Source: Verrucomicrobiota bacterium
GTDB taxonomy: Bacteria > Verrucomicrobiota > Verrucomicrobiia > Opitutales > Opitutaceae
Length of the DNA stretch: 64,000 nucleotides
NCBI GenBank assembly: GCA_023426435.1
Contig: JAFAAS010000051.1
Coordinates: 7,317-71,316, forward strand
Direction: 5' to 3'
A program made the translations under genes and the position numbers. Of this stretch, positions 43,480-52,441 are shown in pieces (the first letter of the stretch is position 1; each line of letters starts with the position of its first letter). The notes under the pieces are model-generated. The model was not told the origin of the DNA and made no database searches. It saw nothing but the letters and a program-made list of their open reading frames with translations.

Positions 43480-45285
43480 TCATCCCACCCACCGCTCCAT
43501 CACGCGCACCATCTCCGCCATCCGCAGCGGCTTGCTGAGATAATCGTTCATCCCGACTTTCATGCAGCGGGTCTTGTCGTCCGCCGTCGCATTCGCCGTC
43601 GTCGCCACGATCGGCGTGCGCGAGTCCAATCGCCGAATCTCCAGCGTCGCATTCCAGCCGTCCATCTCCGGCATCAGGCAATCCATGAAAATGATGTCGT
43701 GACTGCTCAACCGCGTCTTCGCCACCGCCTCCGCCCCGTTCTCCGCAAACTCCACCTCGCAACCGAGCTTCTTCAACATCCCTCCCATCACCACGCGATT
43801 CACGTTGTTGTCCTCCGCGACCAACACCCGCAGGCCTTTCCGCGAAAGCCTCACCGTCTCCCGCGCCTGCACGATGTCCCTCTGGACACCTCTCGTCTCG
43901 CGAAACGCTTCCAGCAGTTGTTCGCCCTGCAGCACCGGCTTCACCACCATCGCCGAATACTCCGGCGGAAACAGCGTTTCCGTATCCGCATGTCGATTCG
44001 GCGGCGCGAGCAGGATGAACTTCACGTCCTGCAGTTCCGGCATCCTCCGCGCCGTCTTCACCCAGTCATCCGCGCCCGGCAGCGCGCACGAATGATCCAC
44101 CAGCACGAAATCGAACGGCTTCTCGCCCGCCGCCCCACGCAATCTCTCCAACGCCTCCGCTCCGCTGCCCACCGTCGTCGCCTCCATCCGGACCATTCTC
44201 AACAGCCCTTGCAACGCCACCGCCGCCACCGGCAAATCGTCGACAATCAACACCGATCCCGCCGGCGCCTCGGCCGTCGCCGCGACCGGCACGTCGTCCA
44301 CTTGCATCGGCAGCGTGAACCAAAAAAGCGACCCCTGCCCAGGTTTGCTCTCCACGCCAATCTGCCCGCCCATCAACTCCACCAGCCGCTTGCTGATCGC
44401 CAGCCCAAGCCCCGTTCCGCCAAAGCGCCGCGTCGTCGACGCATCCGCCTGCGTGAACTTTTCAAACAACCGCACCCGCGTCTCCGCCGCAATCCCCATG
44501 CCCGTATCGATCACATTGAACCGCACCCATACGCGCGGCGCGATAGCCGGATCGAGTTCACGGGTGACGCGCACCAGCACATGGCCCTGGCTCGTGAACT
44601 TCACCGCATTCGACACAAGATTGAGCAACACCTGCCGCAACCGCGCCGGATCGCCGTGCACGCCGGGCGTCACGTCCGGCGAAAAATCCAACACCAACTC
44701 CAGTTTCTTCTCCCCCACTCGCGTCGCCGCGATCTTCAACACGTCCACCACCGGCTGCCTCAGATCGAACAGCGTGTGATCGAGCAGCACCTTGCCTTCC
44801 TCGATTTTCGAGAAATCGAGGATGTCGTTCACGATCGCCAGGAGCGCCTCGGCCGATGTCCGCACCGTCGTCATGTATTCGCGCTGCTGCGCGTTCAACG
44901 GCGTCTCCAACATCAACTCCGCCGACCCAATCACGCCGTTCAAGGGCGTGCGGATCTCATGACTCATCGTCGCCAGAAAATCCGTCTTCGCCCGATTCGC
45001 CGAGTCCGCGATCTGCCTCGCCTCCCGCGCCTGCGCCGACGCCAATTTTTCCAACTCCAGTTGCCGCGCCTGCTCGAGCTGCGCCCGATCCCGCTCCAAC
45101 GCCCGCCGGTGCACCATCCAAAACACCGCCGCGCCAATTCCCGCCACCACCATCCCGCCCAAAAGCCAGAGCCAGGGCTCCGCATCCGCACCTTCGATCG
45201 GCGTCGGCTCGTGCGCACGTAAAACGTTCGCCGTCAGGAGACCTAACAGCGACGGAAGAGCGGGAGACCACCGTCGAACGGGCAT
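43480..45285 (-). CDS. hybrid histidine kinase (TM-HisKA-HATPase-REC-REC)
   Basis: A 601-residue membrane kinase. A signal-like N-terminus (about 10-25) and one TM helix (about 38-58, WLWLLGGMVVAGIGAAVFWM) flank a short periplasmic stretch, so external sensing looks minimal. A coiled coil (60-98) leads to HisKA with His109 in MSHEIRTPLNG. HATPase_c has NLVSNAVKFT, VIDTGMGI and GGTGLGLAI. A first, weakly conserved receiver domain (SVLIVDDLPVAAV, LVDHS) precedes a canonical C-terminal receiver domain (RVLVAEDNNVNRVV, IIFMDCLMPEMDGW, SKPL). The start is at MPVRRWSPAL. Confidence 0.94.
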   Translation of the reverse strand: MPVRRWSPALPSLLGLLTANVLRAHEPTPIEGADAEPWLWLLGGMVVAGIGAAVFWMVHRRALERDRAQLEQARQLELEKLASAQAREARQIADSANRAKTDFLATMSHEIRTPLNGVIGSAELMLETPLNAQQREYMTTVRTSAEALLAIVNDILDFSKIEEGKVLLDHTLFDLRQPVVDVLKIAATRVGEKKLELVLDFSPDVTPGVHGDPARLRQVLLNLVSNAVKFTSQGHVLVRVTRELDPAIAPRVWVRFNVIDTGMGIAAETRVRLFEKFTQADASTTRRFGGTGLGLAISKRLVELMGGQIGVESKPGQGSLFWFTLPMQVDDVPVAATAEAPAGSVLIVDDLPVAAVALQGLLRMVRMEATTVGSGAEALERLRGAAGEKPFDFVLVDHSCALPGADDWVKTARRMPELQDVKFILLAPPNRHADTETLFPPEYSAMVVKPVLQGEQLLEAFRETRGVQRDIVQARETVRLSRKGLRVLVAEDNNVNRVVMGGMLKKLGCEVEFAENGAEAVAKTRLSSHDIIFMDCLMPEMDGWNATLEIRRLDSRTPIVATTANATADDKTRCMKVGMNDYLSKPLRMAEMVRVMERWVG

Positions 45286-45352
45286 GAAGCGCACGTCCGG
45301 GTGTCTAGCCGATGCCAAACCAAATGCAAGGGATGTTCATCCCAACGAGAGT

Positions 45353-46588
45353 TCACTTCCCCAGCCTCGCCTCCCGTCTCTGAGCGATCGCCAGCGAAAT
45401 CCAAAACGCCGCCGCCAGCACCAACGCCGCCGGCAGGATCAACACCGCTTTCCGCAAGCTGCCCGTGAGATCCGAAATCCACCCCACCAAACCCGGCGAC
45501 CACAAATCCCCAAACGCATGAATCGCGAAAATCGATCCCGCCATCGCTTTCGCCCGCAAATGCACCGGCACCGTCTCCAAAATCAACGTGTTCAACGGCC
45601 CCGTCGGCAAAAACAGAAACAACATCGCCCCCGCCAACGCCATCCGCGCCACCGCCGGATCGGGAATCAAAAAAGCCGCAAACGACACCGGCACCGCGCA
45701 CACCGAGCTCAACGCCAGCAGCGACGAATACCCCGCGCCACTCCGCCGCTGCCACGCACTCGCCGCCAACCCTCCGCCCAGGGTCGCCACCAATCCCATC
45801 CCCACCAACGACAGCCCGAAAAACCGCCCCGCCGCCTCCAACTCCATCCCGTGCTCCCGATAAAGAAAGGTCGGTGCCCACTGCGCAAATCCGCCCATCG
45901 CGAAGGTCTGCGCGATGTAGCCCGCCACCACCCAGCGATAAGGCTTCGACTGCAACAGCGGCAAAAACGCCCGCAGCCCAAAGCCCACTCGCGTCTCCGC
46001 CTCCGCCGCCGACTTCTCCCGCGGCGGCTCTTTCAGCCAGATCAACACAAACGCCAGCAACAACCCCGGATAACCCGCCCACAAAAACGCCGCCCGCCAC
46101 CCATATCTCGCCGCCAACGCACTTCCAATGATGTAGCCGAGCGCCGACCCCACCGGTATCGCGAGATAGAAGATCGAGATCGCCGTATTCCGCCGCGGCC
46201 CGCGAAACAGATCCGCAATCCAACTCGGACTAATCGTCCCAAAACTCGCTTCGCCAAAACCGACCAGCACCCGAAAGAAAATCAGCGCCCAATACGAGCT
46301 CGTGTGACCCGACATCAACGTGCCCAAGCTCCACACAAACACCCCGCCGCCAATCAACCACCGCCGGCTCAACTTGTCCCCGAGATATCCAAAAATTGGA
46401 GACGTCAAAAAGTAGCCCCACATGAACGCGCTCAACAGCCAGCCCGCATCGCGGTCCGACAGCATCAACTCCTCCTTCACCGGCGTCAGCACCGCCGCCA
46501 ACAACTGCCGGTCCAGGTAGTCCAGCAGGTTCAGCCCGGTCAGCACGATCAACGACCCTACCGGCCAATAGCGTTTGTTCTCGTTCAC
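45353..46588 (-). CDS. MFS transporter, spinster-like
   Basis: A 411-residue major facilitator with 12 predicted helices. LNLLDYLDRQLLAAVL at the N-terminus, GYLGDKLSRRWLIGGGVFVW (the A-like loop), GFGEASFGTISPSWIADLF, and VPVHLRAKAMAGSIFAIHAF resemble spinster/sphingolipid-type MFS proteins. The substrate is not deducible. The start codon is GTG at 46588. It lies on the same strand as the downstream hybrid kinase, 67 bp away. Confidence 0.9.
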   Translation of the reverse strand: MNENKRYWPVGSLIVLTGLNLLDYLDRQLLAAVLTPVKEELMLSDRDAGWLLSAFMWGYFLTSPIFGYLGDKLSRRWLIGGGVFVWSLGTLMSGHTSSYWALIFFRVLVGFGEASFGTISPSWIADLFRGPRRNTAISIFYLAIPVGSALGYIIGSALAARYGWRAAFLWAGYPGLLLAFVLIWLKEPPREKSAAEAETRVGFGLRAFLPLLQSKPYRWVVAGYIAQTFAMGGFAQWAPTFLYREHGMELEAAGRFFGLSLVGMGLVATLGGGLAASAWQRRSGAGYSSLLALSSVCAVPVSFAAFLIPDPAVARMALAGAMLFLFLPTGPLNTLILETVPVHLRAKAMAGSIFAIHAFGDLWSPGLVGWISDLTGSLRKAVLILPAALVLAAAFWISLAIAQRREARLGK

Positions 46589-46648
46589 GCCCCGCCAGCA
46601 AACCCGCTGCGCCGCCCGTGCAAAGCCCCAATCGCGTCACCCGCCTCC

Positions 46649-46676
46649 GGTGGAACCCGGCGTCCCCGCCGGATTT
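46649..46676. repeat. GC-hairpin repeat, family B, copy 3
   Basis: A GGTGGAACCC head, arms CCCGGCG and CGCCGG around TCCC, 8 nt beyond the stop of the minus-strand outer-membrane protein gene. It is related to 6314-6346 and 17080-17104. Confidence 0.65.
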
Positions 46677-46684
46677 TCCGCCGC

Positions 46685-47839
46685 TCAGAACCGGAACGTC
46701 ATGCCCGCGCGGATACCCTGCAACTTGCTGAGATCCACCCGCGAAATATACCGCGAGGTCCCGTCGTCGCTCACGACTTTCTGCTCGTAGTCGCCGCTGT
46801 TCTGATAAACCGCACCGACATAAAGCCCCGCGTTATCCGTGAACGAATACTGCAGATTCGCATCCACGTAGAAGCCGGGCGTGATGTAACTCGACGTGTC
46901 CGTGATGAACAACGACAGGGCGTCGCCCGTTTCCGGCGAAAAGGTCTGCGTCACTTCATAGCTCGAACCGGCATACACGATCACCGCGCCAACGCTGAGC
47001 GTCGCGCTAAACCGCTCCGTGATCGGATACTGCAACACCGGTCCCGCACGGAAAGTCATGAACGCCCCGCGCAACCGCCAGTGATTCTCGAAGTCCGCCG
47101 AGGTCGATGTCGAAGAGGTCTGCCGGTCCACCGGCCGATAGCGCAACAACACCGACGTATCAACCGTGCCCGTGGTCTGCGGTGCCACGTAAGGCGCTTT
47201 CGGCGCCGCCTGTCCGTCGAGCGAATAATAATCCGTCGTGCGATCCACCGTCGCCGTCACGGTCGAACGCGTCGACGAGAGGATCTGATTGATGCTCATC
47301 CCCGCCACCACACCCCACTTCAAACGCGAGTTGAACAGCGTTCCAATATCGCGATCCAACGACAGCTCGATGCCATACGTCGCACCCGGATCCTTGTCGC
47401 GAAAACCCGTATCCGTCACCGTCGCCTTGTAGCTGTTCATCATGATGTAGCCTTCGTTCGCCGCCTGCTCATCATTCAGAAAACTCCAGTTGTTCGTCTT
47501 TCCATCCGGCGTGATCGGCACCTGCACACCCGAGGGATCCGTCATCGTCCGCTGATCGCGAAACACATAACCGTCGTGATACCCGCGCTCCGCGTCCTCG
47601 GTCAGATCCTTGTCCAGATTCAAGCTCCGCGACTGCAACACGCCCGCCCCGCCAAACTCGGTTCCCACCCCCGTCAACACGCGAAACCCGAGCCGCACCG
47701 CCTGCTTCGGCGTATAGACCACGAGATCGTCCTCCACGACCGGCACATAATCGTCGATATTCGGATCCTCGATACGCTGGCCCAAAGCCACACCGCTGAA
47801 GACGAGAAACACGCACGATGCGCGACGCAGGAAATTCAT
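46685..47839 (-). CDS. predicted outer-membrane beta-barrel protein, function unknown
   Basis: A 384-residue exported protein with a clear signal peptide (residues 1-20, MNFLRRASCVFLVFSGVALG). The mature part is rich in alternating aromatic/polar strands (FRAGPVLQYPITERFSATLS, YVDANLQYSFTDNAGLYVGA) and ends in a terminal Phe (GIRAGMTFRF), the outer-membrane insertion signature. No family is recognised. A hairpin GGACGGG-CTT-CCCGTCC (47862-47878) lies in its leader. Confidence 0.85.
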   Translation of the reverse strand: MNFLRRASCVFLVFSGVALGQRIEDPNIDDYVPVVEDDLVVYTPKQAVRLGFRVLTGVGTEFGGAGVLQSRSLNLDKDLTEDAERGYHDGYVFRDQRTMTDPSGVQVPITPDGKTNNWSFLNDEQAANEGYIMMNSYKATVTDTGFRDKDPGATYGIELSLDRDIGTLFNSRLKWGVVAGMSINQILSSTRSTVTATVDRTTDYYSLDGQAAPKAPYVAPQTTGTVDTSVLLRYRPVDRQTSSTSTSADFENHWRLRGAFMTFRAGPVLQYPITERFSATLSVGAVIVYAGSSYEVTQTFSPETGDALSLFITDTSSYITPGFYVDANLQYSFTDNAGLYVGAVYQNSGDYEQKVVSDDGTSRYISRVDLSKLQGIRAGMTFRF

Positions 47840-47861
47840 AGAGGAAGGGGAGGCGAGTGTT

Positions 47862-47878
47862 GGACGGGCTTCCCGTCC
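47862..47878. promoter_or_regulatory. hairpin in divergent leader region
   Basis: A perfect stem GGACGGG/CCCGTCC with a 3-nt loop, 23 bp upstream of the outer-membrane protein start in the 157-bp gap to the Gre-like gene. No T-tract follows. A translation or transcript-stability role is possible. Confidence 0.4.
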
Positions 47879-47996
47879 GAAGGTTTCCGGAAAGATTCGA
47901 GAGCGGCTCCGTCGCAGTCAACGAGAGATTCGCCGACCGCCTGCACCATTGACATCGCCCGCCCTCCAACCGTGAAACTGCCCGTTTTTGCCCGTC

Positions 47997-48470
47997 GTGA
48001 ACAAAGAATCCCTTCGCCAACAAATCCTGCAGCAGCTTCGCACCGAACATGAGTTGCAGGTTCGCGCCGCACAAATTTCCCGCGACGAAGCCATCGACGA
48101 GGAAAGCCGCCCCGAAAACAAATACGACATGCACAGCCAGGAGGCCGCCTATCTCGCCGAGGGCCAGGCCCGCCTCGCCGCCGAGATCGCCACCAGCATC
48201 GAACTCTACGCGTCCCTCTCGCTGCCCGCCTTCACCGCCGATTCCGCCATCGCCGTCGGAGCCCTCATCGAAGTCGAATCCGGCAAAACCAAATCCTGGT
48301 ATTTCCTCGGCCCTCGCGCGGGCGGACTCGAACTTCAACTCGAAGGTCACACCGTCCTCGTCCTCACCCCGCAATCGCCGCTCGGCCGCACTTTCCTCGG
48401 CAAACGCATCGGCGACCCCATCGCCCTCCCCGGCCGCAAAGACCCCGCCCGCATCTCACACTTCTTATAA
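47997..48470 (+). CDS. GreA/GreB-like C-terminal domain protein
   Basis: A 157-residue protein. The N-terminal half is helical and acidic (NKESLRQQILQQLRTEHELQ, EESRPENKYDMHSQEAAYLA) and the C-terminal half resembles the FKBP-like domain of Gre factors (VGALIEVESGKTKSWYFLG, ending TPQSPLGRTFLGKRIGDPIA). Members of this group may act at the RNA polymerase secondary channel, but the N-terminal half differs from GreA. The start is GTG 47997, with a TTG three codons earlier possible. A family A hairpin follows the stop. Confidence 0.8.
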   Translation: MNKESLRQQILQQLRTEHELQVRAAQISRDEAIDEESRPENKYDMHSQEAAYLAEGQARLAAEIATSIELYASLSLPAFTADSAIAVGALIEVESGKTKSWYFLGPRAGGLELQLEGHTVLVLTPQSPLGRTFLGKRIGDPIALPGRKDPARISHFL

Positions 48471-48481
48471 TCCAACTCCCA

Positions 48482-48506
48482 TGGAGGCGCGGTGCCCCCA
48501 CCGCGC
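48482..48506. repeat. GC-hairpin repeat, family A, copy 3
   Basis: Arms GCGCGGTG and CACCGCGC around CCCC, 12 nt after the Gre-like gene stop and 20 nt before the end of convergent tonB. Identical in core to 11833-11857. Confidence 0.8.
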
Positions 48507-48525
48507 AGCCCTCCCGCCTCGCCGC

Positions 48526-49179
48526 TCACGCCTCCAAACTAAACACCACCGGCACCGCCATCCGAAACCGCACCGGCACACCCTGCCGCGTCCCAGGTTC
48601 GAACCGCCACTTCTCCACCGCCCGCAAGGTCGGCGCTTCAAATCTCGCATCCGTCGATCGCACCACACGCGGCCGCAACACCCGCCCCGCTTCGTCCACG
48701 ACGAACTCCACCACCACCTCGCCCGTCAGCCCCGTTCCGCGCGCCTCGTTCGGATACATCGGCGCCACACGCACTTTCGTCCGCGGCGTCTTGTCCAACA
48801 CCCCCGCGGTCAACACCGGCACGCCGTCCCAATTCTCCGCGCCCATTGGATCGCCCCGTTCGCCCGGCACGATTCGCGTCCCATCGATCTTCACCGGCGA
48901 CCGCGGCTCCCGCGGCGGCAGCTCGAACACCGCCCGCTCCGTCGCAATAAACTCGTCCGCCGTCGGCCTACCCGCGTCCGGATTCCCTTTCGGCGCCGCC
49001 GCACCGGTCGCAAACACCTCCACCTCCTCCGGCGGCTCTTTCGGCAAAACAAAAACCACCTCATCCACCACTCCCGCCGGCGGCGGCTCCACTCGCGGCG
49101 TTTTTTCCCAATCCAAACAGATCAGTCCGGCGTGAAACGCCGACGAGACCACGACCGGCCAGGTGAATCGATTTAACAT
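48526..49179 (-). CDS. TonB-family energy transducer
   Basis: A 217-residue protein with an N-terminal TM helix (about 8-23, PVVVSSAFHAGLICL), a Pro/Glu-rich periplasmic linker and a C-terminal TonB domain (VAPMYPNEARGTGLTGEVVV, EFVVDEAGRVLRPRVV, LRAVEKWRFEPGTRQGVPVR). It contacts the plugs of TonB-dependent receptors and is powered by ExbB/ExbD. The window has two such receptors and one exbB-exbD pair, none adjacent to this gene. Confidence 0.93.
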   Translation of the reverse strand: MLNRFTWPVVVSSAFHAGLICLDWEKTPRVEPPPAGVVDEVVFVLPKEPPEEVEVFATGAAAPKGNPDAGRPTADEFIATERAVFELPPREPRSPVKIDGTRIVPGERGDPMGAENWDGVPVLTAGVLDKTPRTKVRVAPMYPNEARGTGLTGEVVVEFVVDEAGRVLRPRVVRSTDARFEAPTLRAVEKWRFEPGTRQGVPVRFRMAVPVVFSLEA

Positions 49180-49288
49180 GATGTCCTCCAGGTTGTGCGT
49201 TCACCCTATCAACGCGCCGCGCCGCCGTTTCTTTGACCACTCGCGCAGAGAATTTGATTCGACTCCGCTCTTCCGCTTTCACCGCCCG

Positions 49289-49978
49289 ATGCGCCTCGCC
49301 GCCGCCTTCATTCTCCTCGCTCTCACGCTTCCGCTGTCCTCCGTCTTCGCGAACGATGACGCCCGCACCGCTCTCCTCGCCGCACTCCAAACCTTCCGCA
49401 CCGACGGTCCGCGCGGCTGGTCCTTCACCCAAACCACCGAGAGCGGCGACCAACGCCGCGTCGAACGCTTCGATCCCGCCCAACCCGAATTCACCCGCTG
49501 GTCCCTCCTCGAACTCGACGGCCGTGCGCCGACTACCGACGAACTCCACGACTACCGCCAAAAAGTCACCCGCCGCTCCTCCGCCAACAACGCCCCGCAT
49601 CTCACCAATCAGTTCGATCTCTCCACGCTCGAACTCGTCACCACCTCCGTCGATCGCACCACGTGGCGCTGCCGCCTGAAACCGTCCGAATCCGGCGACG
49701 CCACCGCCGAACACCTCACCGCCACCCTCACTTTCCACTCGCCCACCCAAACCATCGAGTCCGTCGAAATCGCCTCCACCGAACCGTTCGCCCCCACGCT
49801 GGGCGTGAAAATCACCGAGCTCAAAACCACGCTCACCTACAGCCTCCCCACCGACGACCGCCCAAGCCTGCTCCTCAAATCCACCACCCGCCTCCGCGGC
49901 CGCGCCTTCCTCCTAAAATCCCTCGACGCCGACATGTCCGTCACCTTTACCGACCACCAAAAAGCCACCCGCCGCTAG
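49289..49978 (+). CDS. exported protein of unknown function
   Basis: A 229-residue protein with a clean signal peptide (MRLAAAFILLALTLPLSSVF, then AND). The mature part is Thr/Ser-rich and predicted mainly beta (WSFTQTTESGDQRRVERFDP, TATLTFHSPTQTIESVEIAS, SLLLKSTTRLRGRAFLLKSL), with a layout like a LolA/lipid-binding or DUF-type periplasmic fold. I do not recognise a family. The longer frame upstream was rejected because it overlaps the divergent tonB leader. A family C hairpin follows the stop. Confidence 0.75.
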   Translation: MRLAAAFILLALTLPLSSVFANDDARTALLAALQTFRTDGPRGWSFTQTTESGDQRRVERFDPAQPEFTRWSLLELDGRAPTTDELHDYRQKVTRRSSANNAPHLTNQFDLSTLELVTTSVDRTTWRCRLKPSESGDATAEHLTATLTFHSPTQTIESVEIASTEPFAPTLGVKITELKTTLTYSLPTDDRPSLLLKSTTRLRGRAFLLKSLDADMSVTFTDHQKATRR

Positions 49979-49987
49979 CAGATCGAT

Positions 49988-50013
49988 GTAGGGCGGGGTC
50001 TCCCGACCCCGCC
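49988..50013. repeat. GC-hairpin repeat, family C
   Basis: Arms GGCGGGGTC (49992-50000) and GACCCCGCC (50005-50013) around TCCC, 9 nt after the exported-protein stop. Its core also occurs inside the lipoprotein gene at 22932-22954. Confidence 0.8.
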
Positions 50014-50022
50014 GCTCCGTGC

Positions 50023-52236
50023 TCACTCCGCCGTCCACTTAAAAATAAACGTGCTGTGCGGCGGCAGCTTCAACGCGATCGACTGACTATACCCGTCGCA
50101 CTCGGAATCCTCCGTGTGACGCGCCCCGTCGTTCCCCAAACCCGTCCCGCCATAGAACTCGCTGTTCGTATTGATCACTTCGCGCCAAAGCCCGCGCCGC
50201 GGCACCCCAATTCGATAATCTCTCGTGGCTCCGGAGAAGTGCCCAACCACCACGAATAACGTCTTCTCCTCCCGATCCGTCCGCAGATACGCGATCACAC
50301 TCGCCTCCGCATCCGTGCACGCGATCCACCGGAATCCCTGCGGATTCAGATCGTTCTGACTCAGCACCGGCTCGCTCGCATAGAGCTTATTCAAATCCCG
50401 CACGAGCAACCGCACACCTTCGTGATCGACGTAGTGGCAAAGGTGCCACTCGAGAGCGCTGTCGTAATTCCACTCATGCGACTGCGCAAACTCGCTGCCC
50501 ATGAACAACAGCTTCTTCCCCGGATACCCCCACATGTGCCCATAAAGCGAACGCAGCTGCGCCGCCTTCTCCGGAATGTGCCAGGCCGACATCTTGAAGA
50601 GCATCGAACCTTTCCCGTGCACCACTTCGTCATGCGAAAACACCGTCACGAAATTCTCCGCATACTGATACAGCATGCCGAACGTCAGATCGTTCTGATG
50701 CCATTTCCGGTGAATCGGGTCCTTCGCAAAATACCGCAGCGTATCGTGCATCCACCCCATGTTCCACTTGTAGTCGAAGCCCAACCCGCCCTCGCTCGTC
50801 GGCTTCGTCACACCCGGAAACGACGTGCTCTCCTCCGCGATCATCAACGCCCCCGGATGATACCGATGCACCAGATCGTTCACTCGCTTCAGGAAATCGA
50901 TCGCCTCCAGATTCTCCCGCCCACCGTAACGATTCGGAATCCACTGCCCCTCTTTCCGCGAATAATCCAAATACAGCATCGACGCCACCGCATCCACGCG
51001 CAGCCCGTCGATGTGATACCGCTCCATCCACGCGAGCGCGTTCGCGATCAGGAAACACCGCACTTCATTCCGCCCGTAATTGAAGATCAGCGTGCCCCAA
51101 TCCATGTGCGCCCCCAACCGCGGATCCGCATGCTCGTAAAGATGCGAGCCGTCGAACTCCGCCAGCGCGAAACTGTCGCGCGGAAAATGCGCCGGCACCC
51201 AATCCAGAATCACGCCAATCCCGCGCTGGTGTAGATAATCCACCATCCACGCAAAATCCTCCGGCGATCCATGCCGGTGCGTCGGGGCAAAAAATCCCGT
51301 CACCTGATACCCCCACGAGCCCGTGAACGGATGCTCCGCCAACGGCATGAACTCCACGTGCGTGAATCCCATCTCCGTCACGTAATCGGCCAGCTGCACC
51401 GCCGCCTCGCGATAACTCAGCCGCCGGTTCGCATCCTCCGCATCGCGCCGCCAGGAGTTCAGATGCACCTCATAAATCGACATCGGCCGATCCACCGATC
51501 CCGCACTCGCCCGCCGTTTCTCCATCCACTCGCCGTCGTTCCACACGAACTTCGAAACATCATACACCACCGACGCATTTCCCGGCGGCGCCTCGAAATA
51601 AGTCCCATACGGATCCGTCTTCAGCCGCACATGGTCCCGCTGATCCCGCACCGCATACTTGTATAATTCCCCCTGCTCCAATCCCGGCACGAACAACTCC
51701 CACACGCCCGACGACCCGAGCGGACGCATCTGATGATAACGTCCGTCCCAATGATTGAAATTCCCCACCAGCGAAACCTGCTTCGCCGCCGGCGCCCACA
51801 CCGCAAACGCCACGCCCGGCACACCGTCGATCGTCCGCACATGCGCGCCCAACTTATCGTAAGCCCGATGCTCGTTCCCTTCGTTGAACAAATATAAATC
51901 CTGATCGCTCAACGTCGGGAGAAACGAATAGGGATCGTAAAACTGCCGCAGCTCGCCCGCCGCCGTCTTCACCCGCAGTTGATAACGGAAAACCTCCGCA
52001 CGCTTCGGAATGAACACTTCGAAGAGTCCCTCTTCCGCCACCAACTCCATCGGCCACTGCTCGTTCGGCGCCGGATCCACCACGAGACACGCCTCCGCCC
52101 CCCGCACCAACGCTCGCACCACCAACCCTTTCGTTTTCCCTTTCGTATGCGGATGCATCCCGAGCACCGAATGCGGCGACGTATGGCAGGCGTTAAGCAG
52201 ATCCGTCCGATCTTTTTGCGAGATGATCACGGCCAT
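50023..52236 (-). CDS. glgB: 1,4-alpha-glucan branching enzyme
   Basis: A 737-residue GH13 branching enzyme of glycogen synthesis. An N-terminal CBM48-type module (GVAFAVWAPAAKQVSLVGNF, NHWDGR) precedes the barrel (YEVHLNSW, MPLAEHPFTGSWGYQVTGFF). The nucleophile region GLRVDAVASMLYLDYSR lies near 410, the acid/base MIAEESTSFPG near 463, and FSHDEVVHGKGSM follows. It transfers alpha-1,4 chains to alpha-1,6 positions. The mRNA reads CTCCTTATG at the start with no Shine-Dalgarno. A palindrome lies 125 bp upstream in the region shared with lptD. Confidence 0.98.
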   Translation of the reverse strand: MAVIISQKDRTDLLNACHTSPHSVLGMHPHTKGKTKGLVVRALVRGAEACLVVDPAPNEQWPMELVAEEGLFEVFIPKRAEVFRYQLRVKTAAGELRQFYDPYSFLPTLSDQDLYLFNEGNEHRAYDKLGAHVRTIDGVPGVAFAVWAPAAKQVSLVGNFNHWDGRYHQMRPLGSSGVWELFVPGLEQGELYKYAVRDQRDHVRLKTDPYGTYFEAPPGNASVVYDVSKFVWNDGEWMEKRRASAGSVDRPMSIYEVHLNSWRRDAEDANRRLSYREAAVQLADYVTEMGFTHVEFMPLAEHPFTGSWGYQVTGFFAPTHRHGSPEDFAWMVDYLHQRGIGVILDWVPAHFPRDSFALAEFDGSHLYEHADPRLGAHMDWGTLIFNYGRNEVRCFLIANALAWMERYHIDGLRVDAVASMLYLDYSRKEGQWIPNRYGGRENLEAIDFLKRVNDLVHRYHPGALMIAEESTSFPGVTKPTSEGGLGFDYKWNMGWMHDTLRYFAKDPIHRKWHQNDLTFGMLYQYAENFVTVFSHDEVVHGKGSMLFKMSAWHIPEKAAQLRSLYGHMWGYPGKKLLFMGSEFAQSHEWNYDSALEWHLCHYVDHEGVRLLVRDLNKLYASEPVLSQNDLNPQGFRWIACTDAEASVIAYLRTDREEKTLFVVVGHFSGATRDYRIGVPRRGLWREVINTNSEFYGGTGLGNDGARHTEDSECDGYSQSIALKLPPHSTFIFKWTAE

Positions 52237-52358
52237 AAGGAGTTACGAGTTTCGCACCCTGCCTCAACCCCCGCCCGCCGTCTAGCTTCAACCTCCAAAA
52301 TATCCCCCCGAATCCCGCTACCGAACTTCACCCTGCTTCACGGCCATGAACGCACCGC

Positions 52359-52385
52359 AAAGTGTCACCTAATAGGTGACACTTT
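52359..52385. repeat. palindrome P3 between glgB and lptD
   Basis: The same palindrome as P1: arms AGTGTCACCTA/TAGGTGACACT around one A, extended on both sides by AA and TT to 13-bp arms. It ends 56 bp before the lptD GTG start and lies 123 bp upstream of glgB. Confidence 0.9.
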
Positions 52386-52441
52386 CCCTGCCGCCCCAAA
52401 GCTTGCTAGCCCGCAACCCCACGCCTTTCCTCCCGCCCAAC

